Positions 8,581 through 18,004 of a stretch of 64,000 nucleotides of DNA are shown here, piece by piece. Made by a program: the position numbers and the translations under genes. This DNA is from an uncultured SAR86 cluster bacterium (lineage in GTDB: Bacteria; Pseudomonadota; Gammaproteobacteria; Magnimaribacterales; D2472). The notes under the pieces were generated by a model. The model worked only from the letters and a program-made list of their open reading frames with translations. It had not been told where the DNA came from and searched no databases. The DNA is taken from positions 1-64,000 of the forward strand of contig CACMFH010000006.1 of assembly GCA_902612915.1 (NCBI GenBank). The letters run 5' to 3'. The number at the start of each line of letters is the position of its first letter. The first letter of the stretch is position 1.

Positions 8581-9938
8581 TGTTTTGTTTTATTTGCTAC
8601 TATTCCTGATGCTTTCTCCTCTAAAAAAGATATTATTGATTTAGAATAGTTTTCTGCATAAGAGTGCATAAACAATAAAGGTGCTGCAACAATGAGTCCT
8701 AACATTGTTGTAACCAATGCCTGAGATATACCACCAGCCATAAGTTTTGGATCACCTGTACCAAATAAAGTTATAGCCTGGAATGTTTCAATCATTCCAA
8801 TAACTGTACCAAGTAAACCCAACAAAGGAGCTACTGTAGCAATTAATTTAATTGCTTTAACTCTAATTTCAATTGTAGGTGTTATCGATTGTATTTTTTC
8901 ATCCAAAATTAGTTCAAGAGAATCAAGGGATTCATTTATATTTTCTTTAGCTGTTTGCAATAATGACCCTAAAAGATTATTTTGAAGAATATCAGCACTA
9001 TTTTCCTGTTCGCGAATACTATCTAATGTATTTCTCAGAACATATATTCTTTCTGAAGCTAATGCCACACCACCGAGACCTAACAAAATTATTACATATC
9101 CAACAAACCCACCATCAGCAATTCTTTGAAAGAAGGTTTTCTTTTGAATTAATTTATCAAGTATTGCACCTCTTGTAGGATCTATATCTACCTCATAAAC
9201 ACCCTCGCTACTACCTTGAAGTCTTGTTAGTTTTCTTTTATTAACTCCGGATGGTTGAGATGGCAAAAATTCAACTTGATTGGTATCAATTAAATGTTTT
9301 AAAAAGTTTCCATCTTGCGTTATTGAAAAAGTTCCTATTCTAAGGACCTCTAGTTCGCTATTATCTCCATCTGCTGATAATACTTCTGTTGTAAATGTTT
9401 TAATTGTTTCAGCATTTCTAATTTCTTTTAATAGTTCAACCCATAAACCTGATATATCTTCTAAATCTGGTAACTTTTTAGATTCCGCAAGATTTTTAAG
9501 AAATAGATCTCTATTTGGATTATCAATATTGGTAATAGAGTTTTTAAACTCGCCTCTTGTTTGTCCTGAGACTTGTTTCACGACTCCAAACATCTCTCCC
9601 AAATTACCAAGTTTTAGTGTCAATTTTTCTTCTAATTCAGAAAGAGTTTTTTCATTCTCATCAAACTCTGAAATTAATCTTTGTGATAAGTCTTCAGCTG
9701 CATCAAGATCAGACTTTACTTTCTTATGAATTCTTTTTAAATCTGCTAATTGTTTTTCTTTAGAATTAGATCTACTAAAATCAAACCTTTTTTCAATATC
9801 AATTTCTGATTCTATGTCTAATATTAATTGTTCTATTTTTGACAATGGTGCAGGCATCTCACCCTCAACAGATGAATCTTCTTGGGCTAATAGAAAAAAT
9901 GGTGAAATTAAAAAAATTATGTACAGTTTTAAATTCAT
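8577..9938 (-). CDS. TtpC-like MotA/TolQ/ExbB protein with periplasmic coiled coil
   Basis: A 453-residue ExbB-superfamily protein with an N-terminal extension. After a signal peptide (about residues 1-18), residues 45-110 form a charged coiled coil. A mixed periplasmic domain follows to about 270, then three membrane segments with the VAPLLGLLGTVIGMIETF pore motif near 365-382. The architecture is that of TtpC in TonB2 systems and of the MotA/TolQ/ExbB proteins paired with DUF3450. The N-terminal part probably docks to the DUF3450 coiled-coil protein encoded just upstream (1-base overlap). The symbol is left blank because orthology to ttpC cannot be checked. Confidence 0.87.
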   Translation of the reverse strand: MNLKLYIIFLISPFFLLAQEDSSVEGEMPAPLSKIEQLILDIESEIDIEKRFDFSRSNSKEKQLADLKRIHKKVKSDLDAAEDLSQRLISEFDENEKTLSELEEKLTLKLGNLGEMFGVVKQVSGQTRGEFKNSITNIDNPNRDLFLKNLAESKKLPDLEDISGLWVELLKEIRNAETIKTFTTEVLSADGDNSELEVLRIGTFSITQDGNFLKHLIDTNQVEFLPSQPSGVNKRKLTRLQGSSEGVYEVDIDPTRGAILDKLIQKKTFFQRIADGGFVGYVIILLGLGGVALASERIYVLRNTLDSIREQENSADILQNNLLGSLLQTAKENINESLDSLELILDEKIQSITPTIEIRVKAIKLIATVAPLLGLLGTVIGMIETFQAITLFGTGDPKLMAGGISQALVTTMLGLIVAAPLLFMHSYAENYSKSIISFLEEKASGIVANKTKQ

Positions 9939-10708
9939 TATATTCTCTCGATTGGTAATTTAAGTAATGAAGGTGGCAATTCCTTTCTTGCAATCTTTAA
10001 TGCAATAATTAATTCGTTATCAATACCTTTCTTTCTTATCCATTTACCCTCTTTTTTACTATACATAGCTGTATGCCTACCATCAGAAGTTCTTGCATAT
10101 AACCCAACTCTCCCAAGTCGAAATACCTCAACGTTATATGTCTCTGAATCAAATGAAATCTCATCTCTATAAGATTCTATAGTTCTGCCAAATTCATTTT
10201 CTATTTGATAAGCCTCAAAAACTCTCCTAAATTTTTCTGAAGTTGAAATGTTAGATTGTTTCAAAATATCTTTTAATTCCACAACCCTAGCTTTTCTCTC
10301 TGTTAATAAAAATGGTGTATCGTTATTAATTATTGATTCAAGAGTTCCAACCATTTCTTCTAAAGTTGGAAGAATACCTTTATTTGTTTTATCTAATTCA
10401 ACCATTTGTTCATTGATTGAAATTATTTCAGCATTTTGAGAATCTATTAATTCTTGAAGCTGACGATTATATATATTTGTTAAATCAAGTTGTTGAGATA
10501 AAAATTGTATGTCACCAGTCAAAACTATTATCTGTGTATCTATGTTATCAATAAATTCCTGTCGATTTGCAGCTTCATTGGATGATGAGGCTTCCCTGTC
10601 TATAGCTTGTTGAAGTAATTGTTTTTCATCAACAACCTCTTCAGATGATTGAGCTAAAACTAAAGTATGTGTTAAAAAAATTACTAAATATGATTTGCTT
10701 AATTTCAT
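9938..10708 (-). CDS. DUF3450 family coiled-coil periplasmic protein
   Basis: A 256-residue protein with a signal peptide (residues 1-19, ending VLAQ), a long coiled coil (about 30-115) and a C-terminal globular part with the FRLGRVGLYARTSDG segment typical of DUF3450. Family members are the first gene of the TonB2-like clusters of Alteromonadales and related marine bacteria and are predicted to be periplasmic. Their molecular role is not established. It sits at the head of the six-gene minus-strand unit and is separated from the upstream receptor gene by a terminator at about 10746-10773. Confidence 0.85.
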   Translation of the reverse strand: MKLSKSYLVIFLTHTLVLAQSSEEVVDEKQLLQQAIDREASSSNEAANRQEFIDNIDTQIIVLTGDIQFLSQQLDLTNIYNRQLQELIDSQNAEIISINEQMVELDKTNKGILPTLEEMVGTLESIINNDTPFLLTERKARVVELKDILKQSNISTSEKFRRVFEAYQIENEFGRTIESYRDEISFDSETYNVEVFRLGRVGLYARTSDGRHTAMYSKKEGKWIRKKGIDNELIIALKIARKELPPSLLKLPIERI

Positions 10709-10745
10709 GCTGATAATTATATACTTTTTATGTATGTTTTTTATG

Positions 10746-10773
10746 AAAAAATCCCCTCATTAGAGGGGATTTT
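10746..10773 (-). terminator. Rho-independent terminator after the first TonB receptor gene
   Basis: Perfect inverted repeat, 5'-AATCCCCTC/GAGGGGATT with an ATTA loop (10750-10771). On the minus strand it is followed by a run of six Ts (complement of 10746-10751). It lies 20 bp past the receptor stop codon and separates the receptor from the DUF3450 gene. Confidence 0.85.
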
Positions 10774-10792
10774 AATTATAAGTAAATACTTT

Positions 10793-13700
10793 TTAGAATG
10801 TATAACGGTATGTTACAAATACTTCTCTACCAACTGGTGAGTAGTAATATCTAGCAAACCATGGCCATCCTAAATCTTCATTTTTCTCAGGTATATCATC
10901 CATTAAGTTTGATACTGATACTGCAAGGAAATGTCCTTCATCAAAATCATATCTAACAAATGAACCAATGTCATAATATGGATTGATTTTAACTTTTCCA
11001 TCACCATTGGTTGTCGGAGCCCATCTTGACTGATAATTCATTGAACCAATTCTTTGAGTACTGATTCCAGCAGCCCAATCGTTTTTTGTCCAACTTAATG
11101 AAAGATAACTTCTAGATCTAAGTCTTCTTTCTTGATTCATTATTGAAATAAATGGATCGCCTGGTGTATCACTTCTTCTTTCATCATCAACATATGCGAT
11201 TGATAATCCAACAAAGAAATCACCAGCATTATCTGTTAAGAATCTTGAGGACATTCCAAAGTCTGCACCTCTGTAATATCTTCCAGCACCGTTAATAAAG
11301 CCATATTCAACAGATGTTATACCGCCCTCAGGTATTTGAATATCTGGAGCAGTACCTCCACCTTGTGGTTGCCATTCAGCTCCACGAACAACCATTGCGT
11401 ATATATCAGAGCAATATCCATCCGAATATGTGTACCCTTCTACAGTGTCTCCTGATTCTTGAACTTTACAAATCATTTCGTCAATAAGAATTTGACTTAC
11501 TGATGTTGCAGTAACAATGTCATTAAGTTCTAATTCTACAAAATCGAGAGTCATATCCATTTTAACTTTAGCTGAATCAACTAAGTCAACTACTATACCG
11601 AAGTTATAGTTTTCACCTGTTTCAGCTCTTAAGTTAAGATTACCTCTTGAATTCTCTCTAGCATTTAACTGAGTATATCCAGTACAAAGACCACCAAGTG
11701 TTTCTCCAGTATTTAACCATCTACCATAGTAGTCACATGGAGTACCAAAGCTTCCTGATAAACCTTTATAAATATATGGCAAACTTGGAGCAGCAAAAGA
11801 CTCACCCCAACCACCTCTTACAAGAAGATTATCAGTAGCTTTCCATGAGAAAGTAACCTGATCAGTTCTTTTACCACCAATCTGTGTTGATTTTTCGTCA
11901 TAATCATCATACCTTCCAGCTAAATATAAATTGAGGTTAGCTGTTAAAGGCAATGCAAATTCTACTGAATAAGATGTTCTAGTTCTTTCACCACCACCTT
12001 CTGTGGTTGAACGACCCCATACTCTATCATCATCATATGCTTGAGACGGATCAATTTCATAGTCAGTTTCGTTATCTTCTAAGTACAATGAAAATCCTAC
12101 TGGTCCAGCAGGCATTGTGAATAGATCACCTGTCATTGAGAAAGATAATGATTCTGAGCTAGAGTCACCTTCAATAAATGCATATTCCCATAGTCCGTAT
12201 GAAGCAGCCATTTCGTATGTACCCCAATATGTATCTGGGTTAAATACGCTATAACCATATGTTCCTGCTGTACATAGTTGTGGGTAATAATCAATAACTC
12301 CACCACAAGACCATGCATCTAAACTATCATTCATTACGTCTTCAGCACCTTGAAGATAGTAATAATCATCATATACATAGGCGAGTTCCCATTCCCAAAT
12401 TGATTCGTTAAACTCAAAGTTACCAGCTACAGCCATTGTTGCTGATAAAGTATCTTCCTCATAATCAGCTTGCCAATTTTTCTCAGCAAAGAATCTCTGA
12501 CCTTGAAGATAAGCGTAGCCGTAACTATCCCAAACTAATGGGGATATTCCGTCGACATAGTTTTCACCAAAAGCTCCTAAGATTTCACCATCGTTATTAA
12601 TGATGTAACCAGCATCATAGTTTTGTTGAACAAAGTATGGATAGTAAACATTATCAGCTTCAGTTTGCCAATAATGTATGTCACCAGTTAACTCTATACC
12701 GTTGTCAAAGTTATAAGTTCCTCCAAGATATACAGAACCTTGTTCGTTACCATTTCTTATAGTTCTGTATTTGACAGCATCTAGATTACAATATGCATTT
12801 CTTTCAGTTCTTCCAAAAGCAGCCCATCCATAATTAGCCATGTGGTCATCAAACATACCAATGTCAGCACAAGTATTAGATGACCCAGTTTCATTTGGTA
12901 AGAAAGATGTTGCAAATCTTGCTCTACTTGCTAAATATCCTGCCCACATACCATATTGATAGAAACTTACAGGCTCGTCACCATAATCGTCAAGCTGAGT
13001 TCTGTCTGTACCATTTAGGGGATTTCTAGTACTAAGGTCAATACCATAGACAAAACTACCATTATCAAAATATCCACCGCCACTTATTTCAATATTAAAT
13101 GACTCACCGGATGATCTATTAGTAAATGGTTGGTGTGTACCTGCTCTAACTTGTAAGCTTACATCTTCCATTCCATCAACAAGAATAACATTGATAACAC
13201 CTGCAACCGCATCAGCACCATAAACGGCGGATGCACCTGCTGTTAGTATTTCAATTCTTTCAACAATACCAATGGGTATTCTATTCCAGTTAAAAGCTGC
13301 ATCACCATCTCCTGATGGATATGGATAATTTGCTCTTCTTTTACCATTAACTAGTACAAGTGTTCTTCCTGGACCAAAGTCACGAAGGTTAACTTGGTTT
13401 GTATTTGAAGCGTTACTTCCTCCACCAAGACCTTCCATAACTGTTTGACCTGTATTTTGAGCAACAGATTGAACAGCCTCGTAAACTGAGATAAATCCAC
13501 CTTGATCAATATCAGCAGCTGTTATAACTACTAGCGGTTGAGGGCCTTCAATATCAGTTCTTTTGATTCTTGATCCAGTAACACTGATTTTTGAAAGTTC
13601 TACTTCATCGCCACTTGCTTCAGATGAACTTGATTCGGAAGGAGCTGGCGCTGATTCAGCCTCAGTTTCAGCAACAACTTCTTCTGAAACATCATCTGCT

Positions 13701-13801
13701 TGAGCAACAACTTCACCAGGATTATCAGCATATAAACTTGATATCAAAGCAAAATTTGATGCAAGTAAAACTGATAAAAATAAATTTCTATTGTTTAACA
13801 T
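10793..13801 (-). CDS. TonB-dependent outer-membrane receptor
   Basis: A 1002-residue TonB-dependent receptor. It has a signal peptide (about 1-25), an acidic Ser/Glu/Ala-rich spacer (about 27-70) and a TonB-box-like KISVTGSRI. The plug domain (about 78-210) carries the LVLVNGKRR and ERIEILTAGASAVYGADAVAGVINV motifs. A beta-barrel rich in Tyr and Trp follows, with a terminal aromatic residue (YRYTF). Size and plug motifs fit the large receptors for peptides, glycans or similar substrates; the ligand is unknown. It lies next to its own TonB motor operon and is divergent from a secreted S9 peptidase, which favours a peptide or protein breakdown product. A GGGGA motif lies 7 nt before the ATG. 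Confidence 0.93.
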   Translation of the reverse strand: MLNNRNLFLSVLLASNFALISSLYADNPGEVVAQADDVSEEVVAETEAESAPAPSESSSSEASGDEVELSKISVTGSRIKRTDIEGPQPLVVITAADIDQGGFISVYEAVQSVAQNTGQTVMEGLGGGSNASNTNQVNLRDFGPGRTLVLVNGKRRANYPYPSGDGDAAFNWNRIPIGIVERIEILTAGASAVYGADAVAGVINVILVDGMEDVSLQVRAGTHQPFTNRSSGESFNIEISGGGYFDNGSFVYGIDLSTRNPLNGTDRTQLDDYGDEPVSFYQYGMWAGYLASRARFATSFLPNETGSSNTCADIGMFDDHMANYGWAAFGRTERNAYCNLDAVKYRTIRNGNEQGSVYLGGTYNFDNGIELTGDIHYWQTEADNVYYPYFVQQNYDAGYIINNDGEILGAFGENYVDGISPLVWDSYGYAYLQGQRFFAEKNWQADYEEDTLSATMAVAGNFEFNESIWEWELAYVYDDYYYLQGAEDVMNDSLDAWSCGGVIDYYPQLCTAGTYGYSVFNPDTYWGTYEMAASYGLWEYAFIEGDSSSESLSFSMTGDLFTMPAGPVGFSLYLEDNETDYEIDPSQAYDDDRVWGRSTTEGGGERTRTSYSVEFALPLTANLNLYLAGRYDDYDEKSTQIGGKRTDQVTFSWKATDNLLVRGGWGESFAAPSLPYIYKGLSGSFGTPCDYYGRWLNTGETLGGLCTGYTQLNARENSRGNLNLRAETGENYNFGIVVDLVDSAKVKMDMTLDFVELELNDIVTATSVSQILIDEMICKVQESGDTVEGYTYSDGYCSDIYAMVVRGAEWQPQGGGTAPDIQIPEGGITSVEYGFINGAGRYYRGADFGMSSRFLTDNAGDFFVGLSIAYVDDERRSDTPGDPFISIMNQERRLRSRSYLSLSWTKNDWAAGISTQRIGSMNYQSRWAPTTNGDGKVKINPYYDIGSFVRYDFDEGHFLAVSVSNLMDDIPEKNEDLGWPWFARYYYSPVGREVFVTYRYTF

Positions 13802-13836
13802 AGTTATATCCCCATAAAATTATGTATTAGCTTGTA

Positions 13837-13865
13837 ATTATCATGTAATTATTGAAAATGTGCAA
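13837..13865 (-). promoter_or_regulatory. Candidate sigma70 promoter of the first TonB receptor gene
   Basis: Reading the minus strand, TTGCAC (13860-13865) and GATAAT (13837-13842) are separated by 17 bp. The -10 is close to consensus and the -35 weak. The start point would be about 25-30 nt upstream of the ATG. A 9-bp direct repeat (TGTAATTAT on the plus strand, 13833-13841 and 13844-13852, 11 bp apart) overlaps the -10 and could be an operator. Confidence 0.4.
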
Positions 13866-13992
13866 ACATTTTATGAAAATCACTTTTTTAGCTTAAAAAG
13901 ATCATAATCAGGTTATTTTTTTTATAAAAATGTGTAATAATCATTTTAATTAAGTTTCATTAAAAAAAAATCAAAACTAAAGGAATATTATT

Positions 13993-15984
13993 ATGAAAAA
14001 AACATTATTTCTATTTACTTTCTTAATTGTTGTTTTAAGTGACGACGCTCACTCTAATGAAAACATACCTCTGCAACATTTTTTCTGTGATTCAGCTATG
14101 ACAAGTGGAAGCTTGTCTCCAGATGGAAAATACTTTGCTTCAATGGTTCCTGCTTCCGGAGCTAAATGCGCAATAGAAGAAATTGATGATCCACAAGCTG
14201 CAAGAGTTTTATTGGTAATAGATCTTGAAACTAATAAACCAACAGTTCTTAGTGGCACAAAAGGTAAATCAAGGCTCACAGGTTTTACATGGATTAGTAA
14301 TACAAGGATTGCTTTTTTCAGACAACCTGAAGCTGGTTTAGACGCATATAGTATGTGGGCAATTAATGTTGACGGAACTAAGCCTAAAGAACTTGTTCCA
14401 GGAAAATGGGAGGATAGCTATCCAACTGGCGCAAGATTATTAGATAGAATGAAGGATGATGAAAATCATGTGCTTGTCTCATATAACAAAAGAAGACCTA
14501 AATACACTGATGTTTATAAGCTAAACATCTTCTCAGGTAAACTTACAATGGTTGCCAAAGATCCTGTAATTGATGGTCAAACAAGTCTCGGTTGGGCTGT
14601 TGATCAACAAGGCCTTGTCAGAGGCTATGTCGCTGTAAAGGGTTTGTATACTTATTTGTATCACAGAAATGATGCAGACTCAGACTTTGAACTTCTCAGA
14701 AAATTCAAATTCCAAGAAGCAAGTTTTGGTCCTGCTGCATATTCTTATGACCCAAGATATGTTTATATGAGAGGTCAAGCAGTCGCAGCTGATGGAACAG
14801 TTATTGATGATTCAGATACTGATGCTCTTTGGTTATATGATGCTTATGAAGATAAATTTGTTGAAAAAATATATGAAAACGATAGATATGATGTTGGTGG
14901 AATTGCCATTTCAACTAAAACAGAGGAACCTGCATACATTGCATATTATGGTGAGAAACCTGAAAAAATTTGGATCGATGAAGATTTAGAGCAGGTTTAT
15001 GCAACTATTGAAGCAAGTTTTCCAAATGATCAAGTTTCAATTGGTGGATGGACAGAAGATGAGGATAAGGCAATTATTACTACGTGGAGTGATACAAATC
15101 CTGGCGAAATGTACTACTACGACAGAAATAAGGGAACTATTGCTTTCATAGCGAAATCAAGACCTTGGATAAACAAAGATGAAATGTCGCCAATGTTACC
15201 AATTTCTTTCACTGCAAGAGATGGTCTAGTTGTAAATGGCTATTTAACTGTTCCTAAAAATAGTGACGGTAAAAATCTTCCGCTCATAGTGAATCCTCAT
15301 GGAGGACCAAATGCAAGAGATTATTGGGGATACAATCCTGAACATCAATTTTTAGCATCAAGAGGATACGCTGTACTAAGCATGAACTTCAGAGGCTCTA
15401 CAGGCTATGGTAGAAATCACGTAAAAATGGCTAACGGCGAATGGGGAAGAAAAATGCAAGATGATGTTACCGATTCTGTTAATTGGGCAGTTGAGCAAGG
15501 TATTGCTGATCCAGATAATGTTTGCATATACGGTGCAAGTTATGGAGGCTATGCTGTAATGGCAGGTATAACGAAAACACCAAAAATGTACAAATGTGCA
15601 GTTAATTATGTGGGTGTTACCGATATGGGATTACTGTTCTCTAAAATGCCAAAAGTATGGGAAATTTGGGAAGAACAACAGAAAATTGAAATTGGGGACT
15701 ATGATAATGATAAAGAATATCTTGACGCAGTGTCTCCAATTAACTTAGTTGATCGAATTGAAACTCCTTTATACATTGTTCATGGTGTAAGAGATTGGAG
15801 AGTTCCAATACAACATGCTCAAAAACTTAGAAGAGAGTTAGAAAAAAATGGAAAAGTTGAAGGTGAAGATTTCTGGTGGATGGTAAAAACTGATGAAGGA
15901 CACGGTTTTTACAAAGAAGCCAATAAAATGGAACTTTACTCAGAACTAGAAGAATTTTTCGGTAGATATTTAAAAGATAGTTAA
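13993..15984 (+). CDS. Secreted S9-family (prolyl oligopeptidase-type) peptidase
   Basis: A 663-residue serine peptidase. A signal peptide (about residues 1-22) is followed by a beta-propeller-like N-terminal half and an alpha/beta-hydrolase catalytic domain from about residue 400. The catalytic triad is visible: Ser516 in YGASYGGYA, Asp601 in HGVRDWRVP and His637 in DEGHGF. The NPHGGPNARD oxyanion-region motif is at about 434-443. Such enzymes (acylaminoacyl- or dipeptidyl-peptidase-like) trim short peptides in the periplasm. The gene is divergent from a TonB receptor across a 190-bp shared upstream region, which suggests uptake and digestion of the same peptides. AAAGGA precedes the ATG. 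The exact cleavage specificity cannot be assigned. Confidence 0.9.
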   Translation: MKKTLFLFTFLIVVLSDDAHSNENIPLQHFFCDSAMTSGSLSPDGKYFASMVPASGAKCAIEEIDDPQAARVLLVIDLETNKPTVLSGTKGKSRLTGFTWISNTRIAFFRQPEAGLDAYSMWAINVDGTKPKELVPGKWEDSYPTGARLLDRMKDDENHVLVSYNKRRPKYTDVYKLNIFSGKLTMVAKDPVIDGQTSLGWAVDQQGLVRGYVAVKGLYTYLYHRNDADSDFELLRKFKFQEASFGPAAYSYDPRYVYMRGQAVAADGTVIDDSDTDALWLYDAYEDKFVEKIYENDRYDVGGIAISTKTEEPAYIAYYGEKPEKIWIDEDLEQVYATIEASFPNDQVSIGGWTEDEDKAIITTWSDTNPGEMYYYDRNKGTIAFIAKSRPWINKDEMSPMLPISFTARDGLVVNGYLTVPKNSDGKNLPLIVNPHGGPNARDYWGYNPEHQFLASRGYAVLSMNFRGSTGYGRNHVKMANGEWGRKMQDDVTDSVNWAVEQGIADPDNVCIYGASYGGYAVMAGITKTPKMYKCAVNYVGVTDMGLLFSKMPKVWEIWEEQQKIEIGDYDNDKEYLDAVSPINLVDRIETPLYIVHGVRDWRVPIQHAQKLRRELEKNGKVEGEDFWWMVKTDEGHGFYKEANKMELYSELEEFFGRYLKDS

Positions 15985-15985
15985 T

Positions 15986-17143
15986 CTAGAAAGATTCTAT
16001 ACCTGTAAGATTCTTACCTAATATTAAGCTGTGAATATCACTTGTACCTTCATAGGTATTCACAGCTTCTAAATTCATACAATGTCTTATAACGTGATAC
16101 TCGTCACTTACTCCATTACCACCATGAATGTCTCTGGACATTCTTGCAATATCTAAACCCTTTTGACAGTTATTTCTTTTGACTAGAGATATCATCTCAG
16201 GTTTATACTTATCTTCATCGATTAGTCTTCCAACTCTAAGACTACCTTGCAAGCCAAGGATAATATCTGTTTGCATATCTACTAATCTTTTTTGAACAAG
16301 TTGTTTTGATGCAAGAGGTGCATTAAATTGATCTCTATTAAGAGAGTACTCTAAGGCAGCATCTAGACAGAATTCTGCCGCTCCCATGGCGCCCCATGAA
16401 ATTCCATATCTAGCCATATTTAAACAAGAAAAAGGTCCTCTAAAGCTTGAAACATCTGGAAGAATCTTATCAGAGGGAACAAATACGTCGTCCATAAAAA
16501 TTTGACCAGTAACAGAAGCTCTCAAAGAAAACTTACCCTCAAGTTTTGGAGTATCCAATCCTTTGGCACCCTTCTCAACTATCAATCCTCTTAAAATACC
16601 TTGCTCATCTTTAGCCCAAATTATCAAAACATCTGCAATTGGTGAATTAGTGATCCATGTTTTGGATCCATTTAATAAATATCCTCCCTCAGTTTCTTTG
16701 CAATTTGTTTTCATTGAACCAGGATCTGATCCTGCATCAGGCTCAGTTAAACCAAAACACCCAATAAGATTACCTTTAGCCATTTCAGGTAAGAAATGTT
16801 CTTTTTGCTCTTCAGAGCCAAACTTATGAATTGCATGCATTGCTAAAGAAGTTTGGACACTAAATGCAGACCTATAACTTGAGTCAACTCTTTCAATTTC
16901 TCTTGCAATCAATCCATAGGATACATAGTTCACTCCAGCACATCCATATCCTTTAATTGGAGCACCAAGAAATCCCAACGATCCCATTTCTTGATAAATA
17001 GACTTGTCGAATAACTCATTACGATTTGCTTCAAGTATTCTTGGCATTAACTCAGATTGGCAATACTCTCGAGCAGATTTCTGAATTATTAGTTCTTCAT
17101 CTGAAAGTTGCTCTTCAAAAAGTAGTAAATCGGTATTATTCAT
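15986..17143 (-). CDS. gcdH: Glutaryl-CoA dehydrogenase (acyl-CoA dehydrogenase family)
   Basis: A 385-residue FAD-dependent acyl-CoA dehydrogenase. It has the [16 protein letters not shown] flavin/substrate segment, a WITNSP motif and the C-terminal [16 protein letters not shown] motif with the catalytic base Glu365. The EGT..IH.LILG context and overall length are those of glutaryl-CoA dehydrogenase, which oxidises and decarboxylates glutaryl-CoA to crotonyl-CoA in lysine and tryptophan breakdown. The start overlaps the stop of the small Smr-domain gene by 4 bp. The S9 peptidase gene converges with a single base between the stop codons. A broader short-chain acyl-CoA dehydrogenase is the main alternative. 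Confidence 0.85.
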   Translation of the reverse strand: MNNTDLLLFEEQLSDEELIIQKSAREYCQSELMPRILEANRNELFDKSIYQEMGSLGFLGAPIKGYGCAGVNYVSYGLIAREIERVDSSYRSAFSVQTSLAMHAIHKFGSEEQKEHFLPEMAKGNLIGCFGLTEPDAGSDPGSMKTNCKETEGGYLLNGSKTWITNSPIADVLIIWAKDEQGILRGLIVEKGAKGLDTPKLEGKFSLRASVTGQIFMDDVFVPSDKILPDVSSFRGPFSCLNMARYGISWGAMGAAEFCLDAALEYSLNRDQFNAPLASKQLVQKRLVDMQTDIILGLQGSLRVGRLIDEDKYKPEMISLVKRNNCQKGLDIARMSRDIHGGNGVSDEYHVIRHCMNLEAVNTYEGTSDIHSLILGKNLTGIESF

Positions 17144-17373
17144 AATTTTTCGACCCTAATAATACCAAATCTTGGCTTTGAGAACATAATAGAATTTGAA
17201 TTAAGTGAATTTTCAACAATCTCAATCATTCTATTTGAATTGCCACAAATAATTATTAAAGGAAGTTCAGATTGATATTGATAAACAAAGTCAATGACTT
17301 CATCAGAAGCTTTAAGATGCCTAACTCCGTGTAAATCTAAATGTGTAATTCCTTTTTCATCAAAGACTTTCAT
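17140..17373 (-). CDS. Small Smr-like domain protein
   Basis: A 77-residue protein that resembles a stand-alone Smr domain: [20 protein letters not shown] at the N-terminus matches the LDLHG signature followed by the amphipathic helix, and [18 protein letters not shown] matches the second half. The usual TGxG motif is altered to CGNS, so nuclease or nucleic-acid binding activity is uncertain. It is co-transcribed with gcdH (ATGA overlap) and divergent from the thymidine kinase gene 36 bp away. No functional link to glutaryl-CoA metabolism is apparent. Confidence 0.65.
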   Translation of the reverse strand: MKVFDEKGITHLDLHGVRHLKASDEVIDFVYQYQSELPLIIICGNSNRMIEIVENSLNSNSIMFSKPRFGIIRVEKL

Positions 17374-17409
17374 AAACTAAATACATCATTAAAGTTATAT
17401 AATGATTAT

Positions 17410-17991
17410 ATGGCAAAACTTCATTTCTTTTACTCAACTATGAATGCAGGTAAGTCAACTGCCCTACTTCAATCAAATCATAATTACAAAGAAAGTGATC
17501 TAGAAACAATGTTATTTATTCCAAAATCGATAGCTGATAAATCAAATGGAAAGATAGTATCAAGAATTGGATTAGAGGCTGATGCAATAATCGTCAATGA
17601 TGAATATGACTTTTATAATGAAATTGATAAAAAGAAATCAGTGACAATAAGTTGTATTTTTGTTGATGAAGCTCAATTTTTAACAAAGAATCAAGTCCAC
17701 AGCCTCGGAAAGGTTGCTGATGAACTTAATATACCAGTTATGTGTTACGGAATAAGGACTGATTTCCAGGGAAAATTATTCGAAGGCAGTCAAGAGCTCC
17801 TTGCATTAGCTGATAATCTAAAAGAACTGAAAACGATATGCAGTATGTGTGATAAAAAAGCAACAATGGTTGTTCGATTAGATTCTAGTGGCAAAGTTCT
17901 TCTCAAAGGAGAAAAAATAGTTATTGGAGGAAATGATATATATAAAACTTTATGTAGAAAGCATTTCCGAGAGTTGACAAAATTAATTTAA
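17410..17991 (+). CDS. tdk: Thymidine kinase
   Basis: About 193 residues, a type II thymidine kinase of the salvage pathway (thymidine to dTMP). The P-loop is STMNAGKST near the N-terminus, the Walker B-like DEAQFL motif is in the middle, and the lasso/zinc region has the cysteine pairs CSMC and CRKH. The ATG at 17410 gives the typical MAKLHFFYSTMNAGKS start; a longer frame from 17341 would add 23 unsupported residues reaching into the divergent Smr gene. It stands alone on the plus strand, with the MDR oxidoreductase 13 bp downstream. Confidence 0.93.
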   Translation: MAKLHFFYSTMNAGKSTALLQSNHNYKESDLETMLFIPKSIADKSNGKIVSRIGLEADAIIVNDEYDFYNEIDKKKSVTISCIFVDEAQFLTKNQVHSLGKVADELNIPVMCYGIRTDFQGKLFEGSQELLALADNLKELKTICSMCDKKATMVVRLDSSGKVLLKGEKIVIGGNDIYKTLCRKHFRELTKLI

Positions 17992-18004
17992 ATTTGGAGA
18001 GAAT

